Source: AC-37 sp036389105 (GTDB lineage Bacteria > Actinomycetota > Thermoleophilia > Solirubrobacterales > Thermoleophilaceae). From it: DNA of 13,310 nt. Under the pieces are notes generated by a model, which saw only the letters and a list, made by a program, of their open reading frames with translations, was not told the origin of the DNA and made no database searches. Within the stretch, counting starts at the first letter, position 1, and every line of letters begins with the position of its first letter. The translations under genes and the position numbers were made by a program. This document shows, in pieces, positions 1-9,395 of this stretch. The stretch covers positions 1-13,310 of the forward strand of contig DASVQK010000025.1 in assembly GCA_036389105.1 (NCBI GenBank), written 5' to 3'.

Positions 1-12
1 CCGGTGGAGCTC

Positions 13-40
13 CGCGGCCGCGCGCGTGCGCGCGGCCGCG
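13..40. terminator. Perfect GC-only inverted repeat downstream of the YdcZ-like gene; possible factor-independent stop or pause
   Basis: Two 13-base arms (13-25 and 28-40) are exact reverse complements around a GT centre, giving a very stable GC-only hairpin that includes two NotI-type octamers (GCGGCCGC). It begins 10 bp beyond the stop codon of the minus-strand gene ending at 51, where a terminator would sit. No T-tract follows on the minus strand, so it is not a canonical intrinsic terminator. It could instead be an RNA 3'-end stabiliser, a terminator working without a U-tract, or chance in very GC-rich DNA. Confidence 0.45.
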
Positions 41-50
41 ACACGGGCGC

Positions 51-491
51 CTACTTCCGCACGATCAGGTACACGCCGGCCGCCAGCAGCGCGACGCCGA
101 CCACCCGCGCCGCCGTGATCGGGCGCTCGGGCAGGCCGAAGACCCCCGCGCGATCGAGCACCACGGAGGTGGTCAGCTGCCCGGCGATGGTGGCGGCGGT
201 GACCCCACCGGCGCCCAGCGTGTTGACGGTGATGAGGACCGTGGTGACGTACGCCGCGCCCAGGAGGCCGCCGATGAAGTAGTGCCACGGCAGCTTGGCC
301 GCCTCGCCGAGCTTGACCTCCGCGCCGCTCAACCCCGTGATCGCGACCAGCACGATCGTGCCGATCGTGAACGAGATCGAGGCCGCCGCCAGCTTGCCGG
401 CCGACTTGCCCAGCATCCCGTTGATGGGCGCCTGCATGGCCACCAGCCCGCCGGCCCCGGCGGTCAGCGCGATCGCCAGTCCGGGCTTCAC
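51..491 (-). CDS. YdcZ/DUF606-family small DMT-type membrane transporter
   Basis: This 146-residue protein is almost entirely hydrophobic, with five likely membrane helices near residues 4-21, 36-55, 68-89, 94-112 and 126-143. The C-terminal pattern LDRAGVFGLPERPIT followed by a last helix is typical of the YdcZ/DUF606 family, half-size relatives of drug/metabolite transporters, and the length is normal for that family. The substrate is unknown. The start is a GTG (489-491) whose GTGA overlaps the polA stop by 4 bp, so translation is probably coupled to polA. There is no good Shine-Dalgarno sequence. Family assignment rests on sequence pattern; a role in export is only a family-level guess. 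Confidence 0.86.
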   Translation of the reverse strand: MKPGLAIALTAGAGGLVAMQAPINGMLGKSAGKLAAASISFTIGTIVLVAITGLSGAEVKLGEAAKLPWHYFIGGLLGAAYVTTVLITVNTLGAGGVTAATIAGQLTTSVVLDRAGVFGLPERPITAARVVGVALLAAGVYLIVRK

Positions 492-3103
492 TTGGCGGCC
501 AGCCAGTCGTGGCCCGAGCCGACGTCCACGCCCAGCGGCGGGTCGAGGTCGTAGGCGCCGGCCATCTCGCGCACCACGATCTCCGAGGCCGCCTCGACCT
601 CCGCCTCCGGCGCCTCGAACAGCAGCTCGTCGTGGATCTGGAGCACAAGGCGGGTGCCCAGGCCGGCGTCGCGCAGCGCGTCGCGCGAGCGCACCATCGC
701 CACCTTGATGATGTCCGCGGCGGTGCCCTGGATGACCGTGCTCACGGCCAGCCGCTCACCCAGCGAGCGGGTCTGCCACTTGCGCGAGCGCAGCTCGGGG
801 ATCCGCCGGATGCGCCCGTAGAGGGTCTTGACGTAGCCCTCGTCGGTGGCGCGCTCGATCGTCTCGTCGATGAACCGCTTGACCGCCGGGAAGCGGTCGA
901 GGTAGCGCTCGATGAACTCGCCCGCCTCCTCCTGGGGGATGTCCAGGCGGTCGGCCAGACCGTAGGCGGACAGGCCGTAGACGATGCCGAAGTTGATCAT
1001 CTTGGCCTTCGAGCGCGTGCCCGGGTCGACGTCCTCGGGCGCCACGCCGAACATCTCGCCGGCGGTGGCCGCGTGCACGTCCTCGCCGCGGGCGAAGAGG
1101 TCCTTCAGCACCTGCTCGCCGCAGATGTGCGCCAGCACGCGCAGCTCCACCTGCGAGTAGTCGGCCGAGATCAGCTTGAAGCCCTGCTCGGCCACGAAGC
1201 AGGAGCGGATCTCGCGGCCCAGCTCGGTGCGGATCGGGATGTTCTGGAGGTTGGGGTCGGTGCTGGAGAGCCGGCCGGTGGTGGTGGCGGTCTGGTTGAA
1301 CGTGGTGTGCAGCCGGTCGCGCTCGTCCACCAGCTGCGGCAGCGCGTCCATGTAGGTGCTCTTGAGCTTGGTCAGCTCGCGCCAGGTCTCGACCTTCTCC
1401 ACGATCTCGTGCTCGCCGCGGATGGCCTGGAGCACGCGCGCGTCCGTGGAGAAGCCGGTCTTGCCGCGCCGTTTCTTGGACAGGCCGAGCTTGACGAACA
1501 GCACCTCCGCCAGCTGCTGCGGCGAGCCGATCGTGAACTCCTCCCCCGCCAGGTCCCAGATCTCGCGCTCGAGCGCCGCGATCCGCTCCTGCACCTTGGC
1601 CGCGATCTCCGCGAGCTGCGCGGTGTCCAGCTTCACGCCCTCGCGCTCCATGTCGATCAGGACCTCGACCAGCGGCAGCTCCACGCCGCGGAACAGCTCC
1701 GTCAGGCCCTCCTTCTCCAGCTCCTCGGCCTGGAGCTCGGCCAGCCCGCGCGTGACCACCGCGCGCTCCGCCAGGCCGTTGCCGCCCTCGATTCGCGCGC
1801 CGATGCCCTCGCGGTCGGTCAGCTCCTGGAGCGGGTAGGTGCGGCCGGCGGGGTCCAGCAGGTAAGCCGCCACCAGCGTGTCGTGCTCGAGCGGCGGCGC
1901 CTGCGACGGCTCCTCGCTGGCGGCCAGCGCCTTCCAGTCGTGCGCCACCAGGGGCCGATCGCCCCACGCCAGCGTGATGGCCGCCAGGGTCTCCGACTCG
2001 CCGGTCAGCACGTCGGCGCCGCCGGCGTAGGCGGCGAACTCCAGCGGGCGCGCGGGGCCGATGTCGAACGACCCCTGGTCCTCGTCGGGGGGCGGCGGCC
2101 GCTCGGCCACCAGCGTGGCCAGCGCACCGTCCTCGAGCCGGCTCAGCTCGGACGCCGGCACCTTCACCGCGCGCGCCTCGATCGTGCGCTGGTGCTGCTC
2201 GCGCGGCACGGCGTCGTCCTCGCCCAGCGCCTCCTCCAGCCGCTCCAGCGGGGCACGCAGCTCGAACTCGCGGAAGAACTCGCGCAGGCGCGAGCGGTCG
2301 GGCGGCTCGGCCAGGCACTCGTCCAGGTCGATCTCCAGGTCCACGTCGCGCACGGCCGTGGCCAGCCGCTTGGACACGCGCGCGTCCTCCGCGTGGTTGG
2401 TCAGGTTCTCCTTGCGCTTGGCACCGGATATCTCGTCCACGCTGGCCAGCACGGTTTCGAGGTCGCCGAAGCGCTGGAGCAGCTCCGACGCCGTCTTGTC
2501 GCCGATGCCGGGCACGCCGGGGATGTTGTCGGAGGTGTCCCCCTTCAGCCCGTAGAAGTCGGGGATCTGCTCCGGGGCGATCCCGTAGCGATCGATCACG
2601 GCCTCGCGGTCGTAAACCTTGGTCTCGGTGATGCCGCGGCTGGTGGCCATCACCTTCACGTTGTCCTCGATCAGCTGGAACGCGTCGCGGTCGCCGGTCA
2701 CGATCGTCACGTCGATGCCCTGCTCGGCCGCCTGGCGCGCCAGGGTCGCGATCACGTCGTCCGCCTCGTATCCGGGCACCTTGATGTTGCGGTAGCCGAA
2801 CGCCTCCACGAGCGGGTGCATGTGCGGCCACTGCTCGGACAGCAGGTCGGGACGCTGCTTGCGGCCGGCCTTGTACTCCGCCGACACCTCGTCGCGTCCG
2901 GACATGCCCGCGTCCCACACCACGAGCGTGGTCTTGGGGCCGTACTCGGTGAGGATCTTGACGAGCATCGAGGCGAACCCGAAGATCGCGTTGGTGGGCT
3001 GGCCCCGCGAGGTGGCGATCGACTCGGGGAGCGCGTAGAACGCGCGGTAGACGAGGCTGTTCCCGTCGATCAGGAACAGCTCGCGGAGCTCGGCGGCGGC
3101 CAC
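488..3103 (-). CDS. polA: DNA polymerase I
   Basis: The 871-residue protein has the full PolA layout. Residues 1-290 form the 5'-nuclease, with LIDGNS, the acidic YEADD at 112-116, TGDRD at 136-140 and GDTSDNIPG at 188-196. Residues about 350-470 occupy the 3'-5' exonuclease position but lack a recognisable DxE ExoI motif, so proofreading is probably lost, as in many actinobacterial PolA. Residues about 475-871 are the polymerase domain, with motif A DYSQVELR (648-655), O-helix Lys701, Phe705 and Tyr709, and motif C HDE (824-826). Phe705 predicts normal discrimination against dideoxynucleotides. It acts in Okazaki fragment maturation and repair. I chose GTG 3101-3103 because it puts the family-typical LFLIDGNSL near the N terminus. 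An ATG at 3173-3175 would add 24 residues that do not look conserved. The open frame continues far upstream, but only as an antisense shadow of the malic enzyme gene. Confidence 0.97.
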   Translation of the reverse strand: MAAAELRELFLIDGNSLVYRAFYALPESIATSRGQPTNAIFGFASMLVKILTEYGPKTTLVVWDAGMSGRDEVSAEYKAGRKQRPDLLSEQWPHMHPLVEAFGYRNIKVPGYEADDVIATLARQAAEQGIDVTIVTGDRDAFQLIEDNVKVMATSRGITETKVYDREAVIDRYGIAPEQIPDFYGLKGDTSDNIPGVPGIGDKTASELLQRFGDLETVLASVDEISGAKRKENLTNHAEDARVSKRLATAVRDVDLEIDLDECLAEPPDRSRLREFFREFELRAPLERLEEALGEDDAVPREQHQRTIEARAVKVPASELSRLEDGALATLVAERPPPPDEDQGSFDIGPARPLEFAAYAGGADVLTGESETLAAITLAWGDRPLVAHDWKALAASEEPSQAPPLEHDTLVAAYLLDPAGRTYPLQELTDREGIGARIEGGNGLAERAVVTRGLAELQAEELEKEGLTELFRGVELPLVEVLIDMEREGVKLDTAQLAEIAAKVQERIAALEREIWDLAGEEFTIGSPQQLAEVLFVKLGLSKKRRGKTGFSTDARVLQAIRGEHEIVEKVETWRELTKLKSTYMDALPQLVDERDRLHTTFNQTATTTGRLSSTDPNLQNIPIRTELGREIRSCFVAEQGFKLISADYSQVELRVLAHICGEQVLKDLFARGEDVHAATAGEMFGVAPEDVDPGTRSKAKMINFGIVYGLSAYGLADRLDIPQEEAGEFIERYLDRFPAVKRFIDETIERATDEGYVKTLYGRIRRIPELRSRKWQTRSLGERLAVSTVIQGTAADIIKVAMVRSRDALRDAGLGTRLVLQIHDELLFEAPEAEVEAASEIVVREMAGAYDLDPPLGVDVGSGHDWLAAK

Positions 3104-3241
3104 CGCCCGATCATAGGCGGGCGCGGGACGCGCTCTCGGCCAGGAACGCCCGCTCCCAGAGCGAATTCCCCGCATATGCCGCTCTATAAGATGGGCGTCC
3201 CGCCGCGCCCACGGGCACTGCCCGCCACGGCTCCCCGACCA
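3104..3241. promoter_or_regulatory. Divergent intergenic region between polA and the malic enzyme gene
   Basis: This 138-bp gap separates divergently read genes, so it should hold both promoters. The clearest signal is an AT island at 3183-3190. It reads TATAAG on the plus strand (3185-3190) and TATAGA on the minus strand (3187-3182), each resembling a -10 element. No convincing -35 box is seen at 17-18 bp on either side. If the plus-strand -10 is used, transcription would begin near 3197 and leave about 45 nt of leader before the malic enzyme ATG at 3242. The minus-strand -10 would give polA a leader of about 70 nt. No Shine-Dalgarno sequence is evident for either gene. Confidence 0.35.
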
Positions 3242-4684
<1,443 letters not shown>

Positions 4685-4705
4685 GTCGTTCGGGGGTCGG
4701 TCTCG

Positions 4706-5617
4706 ATGAGGGTGGCCGTGACCGGCGCGACTGGGACGCTAGGCGCGGCGCTGGTGCCCGCGCTGCTCGACCGCGGGGACTCCGTCGTCGCCCTGTCCCG
4801 CGACCCGGCACGGGCCCGCGAGCGGCTCGGGGCGGGCGTGGAGGCAGTGGCCTGGCCGGATCCGAAGGCTCAGGCCGCCCCGACCGCGGCTTTTATCGGG
4901 GTCGATGCGGTCGTGCATCTGCTCGGGGAGCCGGTGGCGCAGCGGTGGACGGACTCGGCTCGGGAGGAGATCCGGGAGTCGCGCGTGGCGGGCACTCGGA
5001 ACCTGGTGGACGCCCTTCGGGGCGGGGACCCTCGTCCGCGGGCGTTGATCTCGCAATCGGCGATCGGCTACTACGGGGCGCACGGCGACGAGCCGGTGGA
5101 CGAGCGCACGCCGGCCGGCGCCGACTTCCTGGCCTCGGTCGTGGTCGCCTGGGAGGCCGAGGCGCGGCGAGCGGAGGAGCTGGGCATGCGGGTGGCGCTG
5201 ATGCGCACCGGCGTGGTGCTCTCCGGATCCGGCGGCGCGCTGGAGAAGATGCTGCCGCCGTTCAAGCTGGGCGTCGGCGGACCGGTGGCGGGCGGCCGCC
5301 AGTACGTGCCGTGGGTCCACTCGGACGACGTGGTGGGGTCGATCGTGTTCGCGCTGGACACAGACGCCGCGTGCGGCCCGCTGAATGTGACGGCCCCGGA
5401 GCCGGTCACGAACCGCGAGCTGTCCAAGACGCTTGGCCGCGTGCTGCGCCGCCCCGCGCTGGCCCCGGTGCCGGCGCTCGCGCTGAAGCTGCTCTACGGC
5501 GAGATGGGCTCGATCGTGACCACCGGCGCGCGCGCCGTGCCGCGCCGGCTCGAGGAGCTGGGCTACGAGTTCAGGCGCCCCGACCTCGAGGACGCCCTGC
5601 GCGCGGCGGTCGGCTAG
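4706..5617 (+). CDS. TIGR01777-family SDR oxidoreductase/epimerase (YfcH/SDR39U1-like)
   Basis: The 303-residue protein opens with a Rossmann nucleotide-binding loop, TGATGTLG at residues 6-13. It continues with the signatures of the TIGR01777 group: HLLGEPVAQRWTD, a following EIRESRV-GTR segment and IGYYGAHGDEPVDE. The C-terminal DUF1731-like region runs from LALKLLYGEM to LEELGYEFRRPDLEDAL. Length is normal for the family. Members are atypical extended short-chain dehydrogenases. The substrate is unknown, and the usual catalytic Tyr-x3-Lys is not obvious, as is common in the group. The ATG at 4706 follows a GGGGG run at 4692-4696, which is a plausible ribosome binding site. The gene lies 21 bp after the malic enzyme gene and is probably co-transcribed. 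Its stop is only 6 bp from the stop of the convergent amidase gene. Confidence 0.92.
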   Translation: MRVAVTGATGTLGAALVPALLDRGDSVVALSRDPARARERLGAGVEAVAWPDPKAQAAPTAAFIGVDAVVHLLGEPVAQRWTDSAREEIRESRVAGTRNLVDALRGGDPRPRALISQSAIGYYGAHGDEPVDERTPAGADFLASVVVAWEAEARRAEELGMRVALMRTGVVLSGSGGALEKMLPPFKLGVGGPVAGGRQYVPWVHSDDVVGSIVFALDTDAACGPLNVTAPEPVTNRELSKTLGRVLRRPALAPVPALALKLLYGEMGSIVTTGARAVPRRLEELGYEFRRPDLEDALRAAVG

Positions 5618-5623
5618 CCGCCC

Positions 5624-6313
5624 TCAGCAGCCGTGCAGCGCCCGGAGCTTGCGCCGGTAGGTCCTCATGTGGGCGCGGGTCCAGTCGCCGTGCGTCTGGC
5701 CGCGCAGGCGCGCCACGCGCTCCCTGTGGAAGGGCGACGAGCGGTTCTCGTTGTGGCCGATCACGTCGCGCACGAAGATGCCGTACCTGCAGCGCAGCCA
5801 GCGCGTGAGCCTGAGCGACGCCAGCAGCTGGCGGTGGTTGTGCAGGATCTGGGCATCCGAGGTGCCCACGTGCTCGATCCCGAACGACACGTAGTTGAGC
5901 CCCACCGTGTGCCGGCACATGAGCTCGAGCGAGACGAGCTGGTAGATCGTGCCGTCGCGGTCGATCACGAAGTGCGCGCAGACGCCCGGCAGCTCGTGCA
6001 GCTCCGGGTCCGCCCGGTCGGTCGCGAACGTGTTGTAGGTGGCCGAGAAGCTCTGGTTGGCCGTGTAGTGCTGGACGATGACCCGCGGGTCCACCAGGCG
6101 GTAGTCGTCGATGCCGTAGTGGCGGCGCGCGTACGCGCGCATCTCGCGCCTGCGCTGCTTGCCGAACGGGATCGCGCGGTGCACGATGCGCGGGCGCGGC
6201 GGCAGCCTGGCCGCGTGCAAGGCGGGCGGCTTGGCGGCCGACGCTCGCGAGCCGCCCGAGCCCCCGTCGGCGGCACCGGGAGCGACCGTCAGCGCGGCGG
6301 CCGCGCAGGCCAA
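5624..6313 (-). CDS. Exported N-acetylmuramoyl-L-alanine amidase (amidase_2/PGRP domain)
   Basis: The 229-residue protein carries a PGRP/amidase_2 fold over about residues 77-215, which cleaves the amide bond between MurNAc and the stem peptide. Visible landmarks are VIVQHYTA (His82, first zinc ligand), HFVIDRDGTIYQLV (114-127), HTVGLNYVSFGIEH (135-148), VIGHNE (His187, second ligand) and QTHGDW (His208, probable third ligand in place of the usual Cys or Asp). The N terminus is Ala-rich, as in an export signal. With the TTG start at 6311-6313 the signal lacks a basic n-region. The frame stays open upstream, and translating it adds LSLRGALLAC, which would complete a signal peptide. A CTG (6347-6349), 1 nt after the upstream stop, is a candidate start. 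The start is therefore uncertain. As last gene of the liv operon it is probably co-transcribed with the transporter. It ends 6 bp from a convergent gene. Confidence 0.83.
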   Translation of the reverse strand: MACAAAALTVAPGAADGGSGGSRASAAKPPALHAARLPPRPRIVHRAIPFGKQRRREMRAYARRHYGIDDYRLVDPRVIVQHYTANQSFSATYNTFATDRADPELHELPGVCAHFVIDRDGTIYQLVSLELMCRHTVGLNYVSFGIEHVGTSDAQILHNHRQLLASLRLTRWLRCRYGIFVRDVIGHNENRSSPFHRERVARLRGQTHGDWTRAHMRTYRRKLRALHGC

Positions 6314-6350
6314 CAGGGCACCGCGAAGGGATAGGGCGAGCGGGCCCAGC

Positions 6351-6643
6351 TCAGCCGTCGTCGGTGTGGTCGCCCACGCCGCGGGCGCGCGCCTCGGCCA
6401 CCGTCTCGCCGGAGCCGCCCCTGCCGAACGGCAGCGGGCCCTGGAGCTTCCACCTCGAGTCCGAGCGCGCGGGCCACAGGAGCCAGATCGGGATGGCCAG
6501 CACGCTGAGCAGCAGCCCCGTCGCCAGCCCCGGCCGCTCGCCGTAGCCCTTGCGGTCCGACAGCCACGAGGCCACGATCGCGCCCAGGAGCCACGCGTAC
6601 ATGAAGTACAGGGCCTTGACTCCCATGAGCGCGAGGACGAAGG

Positions 6644-6647
<4 letters not shown>
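6351..6647 (-). CDS. Small two-helix membrane protein coupled to livF
   Basis: I do not recognise a named family. The 98-residue product has hydrophobic segments near residues 2-28 and 41-59, separated by a short charged loop, WLSDRKGYGERPGL. A soluble Gly/Arg-rich tail follows, beginning with WPARSDSRWK. The pattern of helix, loop with Lys-Gly and Gly, helix, charged tail resembles many small uncharacterised bacterial membrane proteins. Its ATG (6645-6647) overlaps the livF stop as ATGA, so it is very probably translated by coupling from livF. A role with the LivHMGF complex, such as an accessory or regulatory subunit, is inference from position only. The coordinates start at this ATG because the longer open frame upstream is a shadow of livF and livG. 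Confidence 0.78.
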
Positions 6648-7354
<707 letters not shown>

Positions 7355-7363
7355 GGCTGCCGC

Positions 7364-8185
7364 CTAGCCCTGCTTCCCGAGGTAGGCCTCGATCACGCGC
7401 GGGTCGTTGCGGACCTCGTCCGGCACGCCCTCGGCCACCTTCTCGCCGTGGTCGAGCACGGTGATCCGCTCCGACACGCCCATCACGACCTTCATGTCGT
7501 GCTCGATCAGGAGGATCGTCATGCCGCGCTCGTCGCGCAGCTGCCGCATGAAGTCGGTGAGCTGGGCGGACTCGGCGGGGTTCATGCCGGCGGTGGGCTC
7601 GTCCAGCAGCAGCAGCTTGGGGTCCGAGGCCAGGGCGCGCGCGATCTCCAGGCGGCGCTGGTCGCCGTAGGCCAGGTTGATCGACATGTCGTCGAACACC
7701 CGCTCGCGCAGTCCCGCGTAGCGGAGCATCTCGCGCGCCTTCTCGTGGGACTCGCGCTCCTCGCGCCGCTGGCCGGGCGTGCGCAGGATCGAGCGCCACA
7801 CGCCGGCGCTGGTGCGCGAGTGCAGGCCCACCAGCACGTTCTCCACCGCCGTCATCGTCGCGAACAGGCGGATGTTCTGGAACGTGCGGGCCACGCCCAT
7901 CTCCACGATCTGGTCGGGCCGCGAGCGGGTGATGTCCGCGCCCTCGAACGCGATCGTGCCGTGGGTGGGCTTGTAGAGGCCCGTGAGCATGTTGAAGAAG
8001 GTGGTCTTGCCGGCTCCGTTCGGCCCGATGATCGAGACGATCGAGCGCCGCGGGATGGCGAAGCTCACCCCGTCCACGGCCACGAGTCCGCCGAAGATCT
8101 TCGACACGTCGAACGCCTCGAGGATCGCGCCCGCTCCGCCGCCGGGCGCGGGAGAGGCCTGGGGGGCGGCGGACGACGCCTCCAC
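7364..8185 (-). CDS. livG: Branched-chain amino acid-type ABC transporter ATP-binding protein LivG
   Basis: The 273-residue ATPase has Walker A GPNGAGKTT (54-62), the LivG-typical VARTFQNIRLF stretch (98-108), signature LAYGDQRRLEIARAL (171-185), Walker B LLLLDEP (191-197), AGMNPAE and H-loop His229. The end, DPRVIEAYLG, is also characteristic. An extra N-terminal stretch of about 20 residues rich in Ala, Pro and Gly comes before the ABC fold and is probably disordered. The start is GTG (8183-8185), one base after the livM TGA. An AAGG about 7 nt upstream may act as ribosome binding site inside the end of livM. It works with LivF on the LivHM permease. Confidence 0.96.
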   Translation of the reverse strand: MEASSAAPQASPAPGGGAGAILEAFDVSKIFGGLVAVDGVSFAIPRRSIVSIIGPNGAGKTTFFNMLTGLYKPTHGTIAFEGADITRSRPDQIVEMGVARTFQNIRLFATMTAVENVLVGLHSRTSAGVWRSILRTPGQRREERESHEKAREMLRYAGLRERVFDDMSINLAYGDQRRLEIARALASDPKLLLLDEPTAGMNPAESAQLTDFMRQLRDERGMTILLIEHDMKVVMGVSERITVLDHGEKVAEGVPDEVRNDPRVIEAYLGKQG

Positions 8186-8186
8186 G

Positions 8187-9395
8187 TCAGGCCTTCGCCT
8201 CGTAGAGGGACTCGTCGGTGCCCACGCCCTCGGTCAGCTCGATCTTGCGCCGCCGCTCGGGGAACAGCCCCTCGGGTCTGGCGAGCATCATCACCACGAG
8301 CAGGAAGCCGAAGATCGCGAACGAGATCTCCGGCGCCGTGAACTTCAGGTTGAGCAGCGGGACCTTCTCGGGCAGGTCGTGGAAGGTGTCCGGGATGAAC
8401 AGGCGCACGATCAGGGCCAGCATCACGGCGCCGAAGACCGTCCCCCAGATGCTGCCCAGCCCGCCGAGGATGACCATGGCCAATATGAAGATCGAGAAGT
8501 CGAAGGTGAACTGGTTCGAGTTGATCGACTGGCTGTAGACGCCGAGGAACGCTCCCCCCGCCCCGCCGAGCGCCGCGCCGGCGGCATACGCCAGGAGCTT
8601 GGTGCGCACGAGCGGGACGCCCATGCTGGCCGCGGCCACCTCGTCCTCGCGAATGGCCACCCAGGCGCGGCCCAGGCGCGAGTCGCGGAGCGCGAAGTTG
8701 ATCAGCAGCGTGATCACGACCATGGCGAGCCCGAGCCAGTAGTACGGGCGCAGGTCGGACGCGGAGTTGAACTGCTCGACGAAGCCCAGGTAGGGCTGGT
8801 CCACCGGGGAGATCGCCTGCTGCCCGGCCGTGAGGTAGTACTTGCCGAGGTGCACGGAGTTGCCGTTCAGGGCGATCGTGCTCGCGATCTCGCCGAACGC
8901 CAGCGTGACGATGGCGATGTAGTCGCCGCGGAGGCGCAGGGTGGGAAGCCCGATGATCACCCCCGCGATCGAGGCCAGGACCATCGCTATCACGAGGATG
9001 AGGATGAAGTTGAGGTGGATGCCCGCGAGCGTGGTGGGCCCGTTCGGCACTCCCACGCGAATGCCCTTCTCGTCGTTCACGTACGCGAAGAAGTCGGAGG
9101 CGAACCAGCCGATGCAGTACGCGCCGATCGCGTAGAAGGCCACGTAGCCCAGGTCGAGCAGACCGGCGAAGCCCACGACGATGTTCAGCCCCAGCGCGAA
9201 CACCACGTACACGACCGCGTAGATCGCCACGTTCATCTCGTTGCTCAGCTGGCCGAAGGCAAGCGGGGGGATCGCCGCGGCCAGGAGGACCGCCACCGTC
9301 CCCGCGACCAGCTGGAAGTGCCTCCGCCCGGCCAGCTCCCGGAAGGCGTCGCGCATCTCCACCAGCGCGTCGCGCATCTCCTGCGGCGCGCTCAT
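8187..9395 (-). CDS. livM: Branched-chain amino acid-type ABC transporter permease LivM
   Basis: The 402-residue integral membrane protein has many hydrophobic helices and the LivM core NIVVGFAGLLDLGYVAFYAIGAY. It also has the LPTLRLRGDYIAIVTLAFGEI segment and the cytoplasmic coupling loop AIREDEVAAASMGVPLVRTKLLAY, which contacts the ATPases. The end ARPEGLFPERRRK is typical. The N terminus (MSAPQEMRDALVEMRDAF) is a short charged extension before the first helix. The ATG at 9393-9395 overlaps the livH stop (ATGA). A GGAGG lies at 9404-9400 with a 4-nt spacer, so initiation is strong in its own right. The longer upstream open frame is a shadow of livH. It should form the channel with LivH. Confidence 0.96.
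   Translation of the reverse strand: MSAPQEMRDALVEMRDAFRELAGRRHFQLVAGTVAVLLAAAIPPLAFGQLSNEMNVAIYAVVYVVFALGLNIVVGFAGLLDLGYVAFYAIGAYCIGWFASDFFAYVNDEKGIRVGVPNGPTTLAGIHLNFILILVIAMVLASIAGVIIGLPTLRLRGDYIAIVTLAFGEIASTIALNGNSVHLGKYYLTAGQQAISPVDQPYLGFVEQFNSASDLRPYYWLGLAMVVITLLINFALRDSRLGRAWVAIREDEVAAASMGVPLVRTKLLAYAAGAALGGAGGAFLGVYSQSINSNQFTFDFSIFILAMVILGGLGSIWGTVFGAVMLALIVRLFIPDTFHDLPEKVPLLNLKFTAPEISFAIFGFLLVVMMLARPEGLFPERRRKIELTEGVGTDESLYEAKA

Noticed and set aside
4..40. Run of SacI, SacII and NotI sites at the left edge resembling a plasmid polylinker.
   Set aside because: Spacing differs from the common polylinker, the sequence continues without a break into the DUF606 gene, and such sites arise easily in GC-rich DNA.
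509..3241. Plus-strand frame of the malic enzyme stays open for over 900 codons antisense to polA.
   Set aside because: The translation is a low-complexity Leu/Arg/Gly/Asp mix without domains, while polA motifs on the other strand are intact.
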